A stretch of 54,421 bases of DNA from an uncultured Clostridia bacterium. Lineage in GTDB: Bacteria; Bacillota; Clostridia; Oscillospirales; CAG-272. Positions 31,870 to 40,829 of the stretch are shown piece after piece. The position numbers and the translations under genes are program-made. How positions within the stretch are numbered: the first letter of the stretch is position 1; every line of letters starts with the position of its first letter. The notes beneath the pieces were generated by a model, which had not been told where the DNA came from, made no database searches, and was given only the letters and a program-made list of their open reading frames with translations. The stretch lies in assembly GCA_947630625.1 (NCBI GenBank), contig CANRIL010000017.1, positions 1 through 54,421 on the forward strand, in the 5' to 3' direction.

Positions 31870-32805
31870 ATGACAAACGCGAAAAAAGGGCAGGCACGAC
31901 CTGCAACGGCGAGAACCATACCGTCTATAGAGCGTCACTACCCCGGCGCGGATGCAAATACAGCCCAGCTTGTCAACAAACTGAAGCACAGGGGCATAAC
32001 GGACCCGCGCGCCGCCGTCAGGATAACGTCAAGCGACCTGATGGAAGACGCATACCGCGGCACACCGTCCGCAAGTACGCCGAAGCAGTTCGACAACAAT
32101 TACAGCCCTTATTCGAATGTCAACGCCGAGGCGGCTGAGGAGGCGGCAAGGCGGCAGGCGGAAGCGCGCCGCCGCGCCGAGATACAGCGCTTAAGACAGA
32201 AAAATGACACAACCCCCGCAAGACGCAAGTCTGAGCTTCCGCCGGCAGAGAGACGCCGGGGAGGCGCAAACACGGCGATGGCGGCAGGCGAGCCGTCGAG
32301 ATCGGGGAGCAGACAGGGGAGCGTTAAAAATGTAACGCCCGCGAAACCGCGGCAGGCGACCCTGCGCGAAAGGGAGCTGCGCGCGAACGAGCAGCTCGCC
32401 GAATCGGGACCTCGCGAGGTCGCGCTGAAGCGCGTCCCGTTCCCGAAATTCATGATCGTCGTCGCGCTCATGTTCATAGTGCTTATATTCATGATCCAGA
32501 GCTTTGTGAGCATTTACGAATACAAGCGCGAGAACGCCGAGCTGCGCGCACAGCTTGAGCAGCTTGTGGAGCGTGAATCGCAGCTGCGCGCCGCGCTTGA
32601 GGATCGGATCGACGTATCCGAGATCGAGGCATGGGCTAAAGAGATCGGCATGATAAACGGCGGTCAGGTCGACGAGAAGTACATAGACCTGTCCGGCGGG
32701 GATGTAATAGAGAATTTCGGCGGGGACGCGAACGAGTTCGGCTCGTTCTCCACGATGCTGAGCGCCATAAGGCAGAGGATCGCGGGGCTTGTCGGCCGGG
32801 ACTGA
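31870..32805 (+). CDS. FtsL/DivIC-like division protein with long disordered N-terminus
   Basis: Position after rsmH and before the transpeptidase marks this as the FtsL slot. The 311 residues split into a basic, Ala/Arg/Pro-rich cytosolic region (1-190) that looks disordered, one membrane helix (about 196-215, FMIVVALMFIVLIFMI), a leucine-zipper-like coiled coil (YKRENAELRAQLEQLVERE, to about 245) and a short tail with IEAWAKEIGMI. The last three parts are exactly FtsL/DivIC. FtsL is usually near 100 residues; the added 190 are unusual and could bind a cytosolic partner. Sequence identity in this family is always low, so the call rests on layout. Confidence 0.78.
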   Translation: MTNAKKGQARPATARTIPSIERHYPGADANTAQLVNKLKHRGITDPRAAVRITSSDLMEDAYRGTPSASTPKQFDNNYSPYSNVNAEAAEEAARRQAEARRRAEIQRLRQKNDTTPARRKSELPPAERRRGGANTAMAAGEPSRSGSRQGSVKNVTPAKPRQATLRERELRANEQLAESGPREVALKRVPFPKFMIVVALMFIVLIFMIQSFVSIYEYKRENAELRAQLEQLVERESQLRAALEDRIDVSEIEAWAKEIGMINGGQVDEKYIDLSGGDVIENFGGDANEFGSFSTMLSAIRQRIAGLVGRD

Positions 32806-32827
32806 TCGCCGCAAAGTCATAAAGCGC

Positions 32828-32934
32828 ATCGGGCATCGCATAGAATTAATATCGACACGAAAAGAGTAAGGAGCAGGCGGCGGTTTTGATAGCTCGTTAC
32901 TCTTTTTGAATCTTAAAGGGACGCCCGATTTTTC
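32828..32934 (+). other. Nested hairpin region between the ftsL-like gene and PBP
   Basis: An inner stem pairs AAAAGAGTAAGGAG (32860-32873) with CTCGTTACTCTTTT (32893-32906), one mismatch. An outer stem pairs ATCGGGC (32828-32834) with GCCCGAT (32923-32929), which is followed by TTTTTCCC. The outer stem plus T tract resembles a terminator carrying a long insert, placed inside the dcw operon 18 bases before the PBP start. It may set the amount of downstream transcript. Confidence 0.6.
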
Positions 32935-32951
32935 CCGGAAAGGAGTCAATC

Positions 32952-35330
32952 ATGAATATAAACGGCGAAATATCAAAAAGATCGTATTTTGTGCTTACGG
33001 TGTTTATTGCGCTGTGGGTCGGACTTTGCGCCGTGCTGTTTAATCTTCAGATCACATCATATGACGAATATCAGGGGCACGTCCTCGATCAGATAACGAA
33101 GGAAACGACCGTCACCGCGAAGCGCGGCGACATATATGATACGAACATGAATCTTCTGGCGGGCAGCAAGTCCGTATATCTCGTTTTCATCTCGCCCCAG
33201 GACATAATAAGCTCGATGAGCGGGGGATTTTCGATTTTTGCCATGTCGGACGACATGCCGGGGCTGCACATACCGGGATATTTCGGTCAGGTGCAGAGGG
33301 CGGCGCACTACTATACGTATACGGACGCCGACGGCGTCACATCGTCATATACGATGGATAGGCTTATATCGAAGGGGCTTTCGGAGATACTCGGCGTCGA
33401 CTATTCAAAGGTCATGGAGCTGACGGCGAAGAAGGGGAGATACTACGAGGTCATAAAGAAAAACGTCGAGAAGGAGGACGCCGACCGCGTCCGCGCCTTC
33501 ATCGACGAATACGGGCTCGAAGAGCAGATATATCTGACGGCGAGCACGAAGCGATATTATCCGAACAACACGCTCGCCTGCCACGTCATCGGATTTGTCA
33601 ACGCGGACGGCGACGGCGTTTACGGAATGGAATCGTATTACAACGATGTCCTCAAGGGAAGCGCGGCGAAATACCTGACGGCGCGCGACGGTCACGGCAA
33701 CGACCTCCCGACCGACTACGAGAGCTATCTTGACGAGCAGGACGGATACTCCATCATCTCGACGATCGACCAGTACCTGCAATATAGGCTCGAAGAAGTG
33801 CTCTACGAGACTGTAAAGGAAAATAACGCGCAGAACCGCGCCGCCGGAATATGTATAGATGTAAACACCGGCGAGGTGCTGGCGATGGCGACGGTCGGCG
33901 GCTACGATCTGAACGACCCGTACACATTGACGGATTATTATCAGCAGAAGCTCGATATGTCAGGCCTTGAGGTCGACTCGGACGAATACGCGAAGCTCTT
34001 GTCAGACCAGCGCTATACGATGTGGAACAACAAAGCGGTCACGGAGCTTTATGAGCCCGGTTCGACGTTCAAGATCATAACGAGCTCGATAGGGCTTGAG
34101 CTCGGCGTCATAAATCTGAAGGATACCTTCACCTGCAACGGCAGCATCAAAATAGAAGGGTATTCGAGCCCGATAAAGTGCCATAAGGCGGGCGGCCACG
34201 GGACGCTTGAATTCCCGAACGCATTGCAGCAGTCGTGCAACCCGGCGTTTGTCACGATAGGACTTCGCATCGGACGCGAAAATTTCTATAAATACTTCCA
34301 CCAGTTCGGGTACGGCTCGCGCGTCGGAATCGATCTGCCGGGCGAGGCGGTGACGTATTATCACAGCTACAACAATTTCTCAAACGTGTCCCTTGCCGTC
34401 TATTCATTCGGCCAGACGTTCAAGGTCACGCCGATACAGCACATAACGGCGATCGCCTCCGTCGCCAACGGCGGATATCTCATCACTCCGCACGTGATGA
34501 AAGAGGTCATCGACTCCGACGGCAACGTCATCGACACGTATAAGACGAACGTTGTGCGCCAGGTCATAAGCGAAGCGACGAGCAAGACGCTTCGCGGTAT
34601 CCTTGAGGAAAATGTCTCCGGCAACGGCGGCGCGAGAAACGCCTATGTCGCCGGATATAAGGTCGCGGCGAAGACGGGAACGTCGCAGAAGCGAGACAAA
34701 TACGACGAGAACGGCGAAGACACGCTCCGCGTCAGCTCCTGCGTCGCGTTCGCTCCCGCGGACGACCCGCAGATCGCGGTGCTCATCCTCGTCGACGAGC
34801 CGAGGTCAGGCAGCGCGTACGGTTCCGTCGTCGCGGCTCCGTATGTGTCAAAGTTTTTGTCCTCCGCCCTGCCGTATCTCGGGTTTGAGCCCGTCTATTC
34901 GGAAGGGGAAGAGGCGGCGGTCGAGTCCATCGTCGGCAGATATGTGAATTCGACCGTAACGTCGGCGAAAAAGAAGCTCGAAAAGGACGGCTACAAATAC
35001 GTCGTCGTCGGCGACGGCGATACCGTGACGGCGCAGCTCCCCTCTGCGGGGACCGTCGTTTCGAATCTCGCCAAGGTCGTGATACTGTATACGAACGGCG
35101 AGGAACCGAAAAACAGCGTGACGGTGCCAAACGTCGTCGGTAAGACGGCGGAGGCGGCGAACAGGATCATCATCAACGAGAACCTGAATATAAGGATAGA
35201 GGGCGCCGCCAACTTCACGAGCGGCGACGGCGCGACGGTCATTTCTCAGTTCCCGGCGGCGGGCGAGACTGTCCCGGAGGGGACTGTCATAACGCTCAAA
35301 TTCATGCACCTTTCAAATATAACGGATTAA
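32952..35330 (+). CDS. Class B PBP, peptidoglycan transpeptidase with PASTA domains
   Basis: Cross-links septal or spore peptidoglycan outside the membrane. One N-terminal helix (about residues 12-32), the dimerisation domain, then the penicillin-binding domain: active serine S371 in GSTFK, SCN (near 430) and KTGTS (near 576). Two PASTA domains lie at about 645-790 (second one starts VTVPNVVGKTAEAANRIII). The 792 residues and two PASTA domains fit PBP2b/SpoVD/FtsI of Firmicutes. As the only PBP in the cluster it is probably the division enzyme, but vegetative FtsI and sporulation SpoVD cannot be told apart here. Confidence 0.93.
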   Translation: MNINGEISKRSYFVLTVFIALWVGLCAVLFNLQITSYDEYQGHVLDQITKETTVTAKRGDIYDTNMNLLAGSKSVYLVFISPQDIISSMSGGFSIFAMSDDMPGLHIPGYFGQVQRAAHYYTYTDADGVTSSYTMDRLISKGLSEILGVDYSKVMELTAKKGRYYEVIKKNVEKEDADRVRAFIDEYGLEEQIYLTASTKRYYPNNTLACHVIGFVNADGDGVYGMESYYNDVLKGSAAKYLTARDGHGNDLPTDYESYLDEQDGYSIISTIDQYLQYRLEEVLYETVKENNAQNRAAGICIDVNTGEVLAMATVGGYDLNDPYTLTDYYQQKLDMSGLEVDSDEYAKLLSDQRYTMWNNKAVTELYEPGSTFKIITSSIGLELGVINLKDTFTCNGSIKIEGYSSPIKCHKAGGHGTLEFPNALQQSCNPAFVTIGLRIGRENFYKYFHQFGYGSRVGIDLPGEAVTYYHSYNNFSNVSLAVYSFGQTFKVTPIQHITAIASVANGGYLITPHVMKEVIDSDGNVIDTYKTNVVRQVISEATSKTLRGILEENVSGNGGARNAYVAGYKVAAKTGTSQKRDKYDENGEDTLRVSSCVAFAPADDPQIAVLILVDEPRSGSAYGSVVAAPYVSKFLSSALPYLGFEPVYSEGEEAAVESIVGRYVNSTVTSAKKKLEKDGYKYVVVGDGDTVTAQLPSAGTVVSNLAKVVILYTNGEEPKNSVTVPNVVGKTAEAANRIIINENLNIRIEGAANFTSGDGATVISQFPAAGETVPEGTVITLKFMHLSNITD

Positions 35331-35365
35331 ATCAGTTCAAATTAGTATACCGGAGGGTAAGAGTT

Positions 35366-36913
35366 CTGAAACTGTCTCTTCTTTGCGGGCGCGCAAACTG
35401 CGCGGCGCCCGGGAAGGACGTTGATATCACGGATGTGACCACCGACAGCAGAAAGGTGGGAAAGGGAAGCCTTTATATAGCGATAAGGGGCGGGAGCGCC
35501 GACGGACATGACTTTATCGCCGAGGCGGCTGATAACGGGGCTGCCGCGGCGGTCGCCGAATCGTCGTGGATGAAGGATAATCCCGACCCCGGAATTCCCG
35601 TTATCGCGGCGGAAAACACGCGCCGCGCAGCGTCGCGGCTGTTCGCCGCGTGGTACTGCGGCGAAGGATGGGACGCGGGAGCCGTAAATACGCGGCTCGT
35701 CGCCGTAACCGGTACGAACGGGAAGACGACGGTCGCCCACATGATAAGCCATATCCTCTCATATGCGGGATACAAAACGGGACTCATAGGAACCGTCGGC
35801 GCGTCGCTGGGCGGAAAAAATCAGCCCGACGCGCGAACGTACAAGTCAAGATACACGATGACGACGCCGCCACCGGAGGAATTCTACGACGTGATCTGCG
35901 ACATGATCAGGTCGGGAGCTGAATACATCGTATTCGAGGCGAGCTCGCATGGGATCGCGCAGGAGCGCTTATCGGGACTCGATGTAACGGGCGCGGAGCT
36001 CGCGGCGGCAGTATTCACGAATCTGACGCCGGAGCACATGGATTACCATGCCGGAATGGAAGATTATTTTGCGGTCAAGTGCAGGCTTTTCACCGAATAT
36101 GACCCGGAAATTAAAATCATAAATACGTCGGACGGCTACGGGGAAAGGCTCTTTTCGATGTGCGGCGGCAGGAAAATTTCGGTGAAGACGGCGGGAGGCG
36201 GCGGGGATTCCGTTTACCCGCACGGCGTTATGATGCTCGGCGCGGCGGGAGTTGAATACATGTACAGCTCGCCCGGCGCGATATTCCCGATAAACTGCCC
36301 CGTGCCGGGAAGGTATACGGTATATAACAGCATAGAGGCGGCGGCAGCCGCGCTCTCGCTCGGCGTCGACCCGGTCACGGTGCGCGACGCGCTCTCGTCC
36401 TTCCGCGGCGTGCGCGGAAGAATGGAGCGGGTGAGATGCGACACGACTAAATTTTCGCCGCACGTGTTTATAGATTTCGCGCATACGCCGGCGGCGCTTT
36501 CGGGGCTGCTCAAATCGCTCCGCGAGGCGGAGCCGTCCGGAAGGCTCGTCCTTGTCTTCGGCTGCGGCGGCGACAGGGACAGAACAAAGCGCGCCGTCAT
36601 GGGGAAGATCGCCGGCGAGTCGGCAGACCTCACGATCATAACCTCGGACAACAGCAGAACGGAGCGCGCCGAGGACATAATAGCCGAGATACTGCGCGGC
36701 GTTCCCGCCGGGGCGGATTTCAAGGTCATAACGGATCGCACAGAGGCGATAAATTACGCGATAATGAACGCGACGGCGAGGGATGTGATCGTGCTCGCCG
36801 GAAAGGGACATGAAAATTACGAGGATTCAGGCGGCGTTCGGCGCAGATTTGACGAACGTGAGGTCGTCGCCGCGGCGATAGAGGAAAGGTATTCCCGCCT
36901 CGGCGGGATCTGA
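35366..36913 (+). CDS. murE: UDP-MurNAc-tripeptide synthetase, probable CTG start
   Basis: Adds the third residue to UDP-MurNAc-L-Ala-D-Glu. From CTG 35366 the protein has 515 residues and begins LKLSLLCGRANC, the normal first strand of MurE. Walker motif GTNGKTT lies near residue 115. SDNSRTERAED replaces the DNPR specificity motif as DNSR; the retained Arg suggests meso-diaminopimelate as substrate. GGAGG lies nine bases before CTG, and no ATG, GTG or TTG occurs in frame between the previous stop and GTG 35435. That GTG would remove the first strand and has no ribosome site. Hence CTG initiation is my preferred reading. Confidence 0.93.
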   Translation: MKLSLLCGRANCAAPGKDVDITDVTTDSRKVGKGSLYIAIRGGSADGHDFIAEAADNGAAAAVAESSWMKDNPDPGIPVIAAENTRRAASRLFAAWYCGEGWDAGAVNTRLVAVTGTNGKTTVAHMISHILSYAGYKTGLIGTVGASLGGKNQPDARTYKSRYTMTTPPPEEFYDVICDMIRSGAEYIVFEASSHGIAQERLSGLDVTGAELAAAVFTNLTPEHMDYHAGMEDYFAVKCRLFTEYDPEIKIINTSDGYGERLFSMCGGRKISVKTAGGGGDSVYPHGVMMLGAAGVEYMYSSPGAIFPINCPVPGRYTVYNSIEAAAAALSLGVDPVTVRDALSSFRGVRGRMERVRCDTTKFSPHVFIDFAHTPAALSGLLKSLREAEPSGRLVLVFGCGGDRDRTKRAVMGKIAGESADLTIITSDNSRTERAEDIIAEILRGVPAGADFKVITDRTEAINYAIMNATARDVIVLAGKGHENYEDSGGVRRRFDEREVVAAAIEERYSRLGGI

Positions 36914-36960
36914 AGCGCCGCAAAACGGCGCAACGGAACTCAAAAAGAAAGGGACAGATC

Positions 36961-38412
36961 ATGAACGATAACGGAATAAGGTTGTTTCGCTCGGTAAACG
37001 CTTGCTATGTCGCGGATGTGACGGGAGGCGTCGTCTGCCCTGTCCGGGGAGGCTTCGGCGGGAGCGTCGACACGCTCACGACCGATTCAAGAACAATGTC
37101 GGACGGCGCTCTGTTCGTCGCGATAGCGGGCGAAAAATTTGACGGCCACGACTATATCTCCGGCGCTGTTTTGAACGGTGCGCGCATCATATTGGCGGAG
37201 CGCATGCCGGAGGACGAATTCAATATCGGGATAGACATCGTTATTGTCGAGAGCACGGTGCGCGCGCTCGGCGCGCTCGGCGGCGCTTTTATCCGCGAGT
37301 CCGGGGCAAAGACGGTCGCCGTGACGGGCTCCGTCGGAAAGACGACGACAAAGGAATATATCGCCGCTTGTCTTTCGTCGCGGTACCGCGTCCACAAGAC
37401 GGAGGGCAACAGAAACAACGAGATCGGTCTGCCGCTGACGGCGCTTTCGATCGGGGAGGGAACTGAATACGCCGTCTTCGAATGCGGAATGAGCGCGCTC
37501 GGCGAGATCGAGTACTTGTCAAATATCGTAAAGCCGCGCGTCGGCGTCATAACAAATATAGGCACCTCGCATATGGAAACGCTCGGCAGCCGGGAAAATA
37601 TCGCGAAGGCAAAGCTTGAGCTCGTGTCCGGCATGGGCGGAAAAGACGGAGACGGCGTGCTTATAATCAACGCCGACGAGCCGCTTTTGTATACAGTCCG
37701 CGAGACGCTGCCGGTCGGGAGCGTCGTGACTGCGGCGCTTCACAACAGGTCGGCAGACTATAGGGCGGTCAATCTGCGCCGCGTCGGCACCGGCACGGTG
37801 TTCGACCTCATCTATAACGGCAGGGTCGCGACGAACATTGAAATTCCCGCCCTCGGCGTGCATAACGTCTATGACGCGCTCTACGCGTTCGCGGTCGGCA
37901 TCATATGCGGCATGAGCGAGGCGGAGATCAGGGGAGGGCTGCGCGGGTTCCGCGGAGCCGCCATGAGGCAGAAAATATACGAACAGAACGGCATAACGAT
38001 AATAGAGGACTGCTACAACGCGAGCCCAGAATCTATGCGCGCGGGGATCGACGTGCTCGTTTCGCTCGCGAAGGAGAAGGGCGGCCGCCCGGCGGCGCTG
38101 CTCGGCGACATGAGGGAGCTCGGCGAATATTCGCGCCTTCTGCATGACCAGCTCGGCGTTTACGCCGCGCGGGCGGGGGTAAAGATACTGTTCACGTACG
38201 GAACGCTTGCGGAGAGCATCGCGGTGTCCGCCGTCGGCAACGGGATCAGGGCGGAAAACGTTTACGTCAACCTCGATTGCAGGGACCCCGCGAAAACGGG
38301 CGATATGATCCTTGGGGCACTCAGGCCGGGAGACGTGCTGCTCGTCAAGGCGAGCCGCGCGGTCGCCGCGGAAGCGGTGCTCGAATATATGAAGAAGAAA
38401 ACATCAAACTGA
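36961..38412 (+). CDS. murF: UDP-MurNAc-tripeptide:D-Ala-D-Ala ligase
   Basis: Completes the UDP-MurNAc-pentapeptide by adding D-Ala-D-Ala. At 483 residues it has the N-terminal UDP-binding domain (TDSRTMSDGALFVAI), the central ATPase with GSVGKTTTKEYI near residue 122 and EGNRNNEIGLP, and the C-terminal domain with EDCYNASPESM. Full length. It lies 47 bases after murE and 24 bases before mraY. Confidence 0.96.
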   Translation: MNDNGIRLFRSVNACYVADVTGGVVCPVRGGFGGSVDTLTTDSRTMSDGALFVAIAGEKFDGHDYISGAVLNGARIILAERMPEDEFNIGIDIVIVESTVRALGALGGAFIRESGAKTVAVTGSVGKTTTKEYIAACLSSRYRVHKTEGNRNNEIGLPLTALSIGEGTEYAVFECGMSALGEIEYLSNIVKPRVGVITNIGTSHMETLGSRENIAKAKLELVSGMGGKDGDGVLIINADEPLLYTVRETLPVGSVVTAALHNRSADYRAVNLRRVGTGTVFDLIYNGRVATNIEIPALGVHNVYDALYAFAVGIICGMSEAEIRGGLRGFRGAAMRQKIYEQNGITIIEDCYNASPESMRAGIDVLVSLAKEKGGRPAALLGDMRELGEYSRLLHDQLGVYAARAGVKILFTYGTLAESIAVSAVGNGIRAENVYVNLDCRDPAKTGDMILGALRPGDVLLVKASRAVAAEAVLEYMKKKTSN

Positions 38413-38436
38413 CAGTGATAGGACGTAGGTAGACAT

Positions 38437-39477
38437 ATGGAAATAAGCCCGGAACTGCTCATTATAATATCCGTTATATGTACCTTCATCCTGACGGTGG
38501 CGATCTCGCGTATTGTGATACCGATACTGAAGAGCCACAAGATGGGGCAGAAGATACTCGACATCGGACCGCGCTGGCACAAGTCAAAGGAAGGAACGCC
38601 GACGATGGGCGGCATCTCCTTCATATTTGCGATGACGGTCGTGATCGCGGCGGATATCGCGCTTCTCGCGTTTATGACAGGCGAGGTGCCCGTGGCGCTC
38701 ACGCTGACGTTCGTGTACGCGCTTCTCTGTGGCTTTATCGGCTGCATTGACGACACGGCAAAGCTCAAGCGCAAGCAGAACGAGGGGCTGACGCCGACGC
38801 AGAAGCTGATACTTCAGTTCGTCATAGCGACGGCGTACATCGCGGCGCTTGCTTATTTCGGCTGCATCGACGACACGTTCTATATCCCGTATATCGGCGT
38901 TTCCTTTAAGGGCTGCGGGATACTGTATTACGCGCTGCTCGTCTTCGTCAGCGTCGGCGTGATGAACAGCGTCAACCTCGCTGACGGCATCGACGGTCTT
39001 GCAGCGACGGAGACGCTCGTCGTCTCGGTATTCTTCATCCTCGCCGGTATGCTGAAATACGCTGCCGACGCCGAAATTTCGGGCGGGATGGCGGCGCTCG
39101 GCGCCGTGACCGCCGGCGGCATGCTCGGATTCCTCGTCTATAATTTTCATCCCGCCAGAGTTTTTATGGGCGACACTGGCTCGCTGTTCCTCGGCGGCAT
39201 CGTCATGGGCGGCGCGCTTATGCTTAAAAACCCGATGATAGTCATCGTTTACGGGATGATGTACATAATCGAATCAGTCTCCGACATAATTCAGGTCATA
39301 TATTTCAAGCTGACGCACGGCAAGCGGTTTTTCCGCATGGCGCCGATACATCATCACTTTGAAAAGTGCGGCTGGGGCGAGATCAAGATAGTCGTCGTCT
39401 TCTCAATTATGACGGCGCTGTTCTGCGCCGCCGCGTATTATGGGCTCCCCGCGTTATCGGTGCTTCGGCGGGTATGA
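38437..39477 (+). CDS. mraY: Phospho-N-acetylmuramoyl-pentapeptide transferase
   Basis: Transfers phospho-MurNAc-pentapeptide to undecaprenyl phosphate, forming lipid I at the inner face of the membrane. The 346-residue polytopic protein has about ten helices. The aspartate motifs are GCIDDTAKLKRKQNEGL (near residue 105), NLADGIDGLA (near 180) and VFMGDTGSL (near 237). The histidine loop APIHHHFEKCGW is intact. murD normally follows mraY but is absent. Confidence 0.96.
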   Translation: MEISPELLIIISVICTFILTVAISRIVIPILKSHKMGQKILDIGPRWHKSKEGTPTMGGISFIFAMTVVIAADIALLAFMTGEVPVALTLTFVYALLCGFIGCIDDTAKLKRKQNEGLTPTQKLILQFVIATAYIAALAYFGCIDDTFYIPYIGVSFKGCGILYYALLVFVSVGVMNSVNLADGIDGLAATETLVVSVFFILAGMLKYAADAEISGGMAALGAVTAGGMLGFLVYNFHPARVFMGDTGSLFLGGIVMGGALMLKNPMIVIVYGMMYIIESVSDIIQVIYFKLTHGKRFFRMAPIHHHFEKCGWGEIKIVVVFSIMTALFCAAAYYGLPALSVLRRV

Positions 39478-39521
39478 CGGAGGCTCCCCGAAAATAATCA
39501 GGGAAGGGGGAAAAGGAACAT

Positions 39522-40808
39522 ATGGAAACGAAGACCGCAAAAAAACCGGCGTCAGGCGTCGCGAAAAAGAACAGCACATCCGTGGCGCTCGACACTGCCG
39601 GCAGCGCGAAAAAGGGACAAAGCACCGCGCTCGACGTTGTTGACACGCACAAAAAGCGCTCGCGCGAGCCCGAATACATAAGGATAAAGACATCGCCTGA
39701 CCGGATACTGATGGTGCTGATCCTGTCGCTCATCGCGATAGGCTCCGTCATCGTCTTTTCCGCAAGCTATCCGACCGCGATCAGCGAGGGACACGACAGC
39801 TATTATTATGTGCGAAGGCAGGTCATATTTGTCGGGCTCGGTCTGCTCGGCATGACGGTCGCGATGCGGATACCGTATGACAAATATAAAAAACTCGCGC
39901 CGCTCATATACGGCGTCGCGATGGTGCTGCTCGTCGTCGTGCTCTTCATCGGCAAATCGCAGGGCGAGGCGAAGCGCTGGATCTCGATACCCGGCGTGCC
40001 GTTTACGATCCAGCCGTCGGAAGTCATGAAGATCGGACTCGTCCTTCTGCTCGCCGCGTATTTCGGAAAATACGCCGAATACATGAGGCGCGGGGTCGGA
40101 CTCAAGCTGAGATTTTTATACGGAACGCTGTTTCCGGCGTTCATCATTTTCCCGCCCTGCGCGCTTGTGCTCCTTGAAAAGCATCTGTCCGGCACGATCA
40201 TAATTTTTATGATCGGCATGATAGTCATGTTCCTCGGCGGCACGAGCATCGTGCTGACCGGTTCGATCTACGGTCTGGCGGGTATAGCGGCAGGGGCTGC
40301 ATACGTTATGGCGAATCCGTACGCGCTTCAGCGCATACTCACTTACGGAAACGAGAATGCAGACATCCTTTCCGACAAGTGGCAGACGACGCAGGGACTG
40401 TACGCGATAGGCTCCGGCGGGCTTTTCGGGCTGGGGCTCGGTCAGTCAAGACAGAAATTCAGCTACGTTTCGGAGCCGCAGAACGACTTTATTTTCACGA
40501 TATGGTGCGAGGAGACGGGATATATCGGCGCTCTCTTTGTTATTGCGCTGTTCGTCGCGCTGCTTTTCCGCGGATTTACCGTCGCGAGACGTGCGCCCGA
40601 CGTGTTCTCGTCGCTCGTCGTATACGGCATCATGAGCCACATAACGCTTCAGGCGCTGCTCAATATCGCTGTCGTGACAGATAAGATACCGAATACGGGC
40701 ATTTCGCTGCCGTTCTTCTCGTACGGCGGCTCGTCACTCATAATGCTGATGTTCGAGATGGGAATTGTGCTCTCCGTCTCGCGTCATTCGCGTCAGCAGA
40801 AACTATAA
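39522..40808 (+). CDS. ftsW: SEDS glycosyltransferase FtsW/SpoVE
   Basis: Polymerises lipid II into glycan strands with its partner class B PBP. At 428 residues it has ten membrane helices and a cytosolic basic N-terminus of about 60 residues before the first (ILMVLILSLIAIGSVIVFS). SEDS motifs include KRWISIPGVPFTIQPSE near residue 153 and FSYVSEPQNDFIFTIW (EPQNDFIF contains the essential Asp). The end GISLPFFSYGGSSL is the family signature. Placement in the dcw cluster favours FtsW over RodA. Confidence 0.94.
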   Translation: METKTAKKPASGVAKKNSTSVALDTAGSAKKGQSTALDVVDTHKKRSREPEYIRIKTSPDRILMVLILSLIAIGSVIVFSASYPTAISEGHDSYYYVRRQVIFVGLGLLGMTVAMRIPYDKYKKLAPLIYGVAMVLLVVVLFIGKSQGEAKRWISIPGVPFTIQPSEVMKIGLVLLLAAYFGKYAEYMRRGVGLKLRFLYGTLFPAFIIFPPCALVLLEKHLSGTIIIFMIGMIVMFLGGTSIVLTGSIYGLAGIAAGAAYVMANPYALQRILTYGNENADILSDKWQTTQGLYAIGSGGLFGLGLGQSRQKFSYVSEPQNDFIFTIWCEETGYIGALFVIALFVALLFRGFTVARRAPDVFSSLVVYGIMSHITLQALLNIAVVTDKIPNTGISLPFFSYGGSSLIMLMFEMGIVLSVSRHSRQQKL

Positions 40809-40829
40809 AAGGACAACAGAGGTCAAAAT

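Noticed and set aside
38584-39150. Long antisense frames inside mraY, murE, metG and other genes
   Set aside because: They are mirror frames of strongly conserved genes, rich in Arg, His and Ala, as expected from codon bias in GC-rich DNA.
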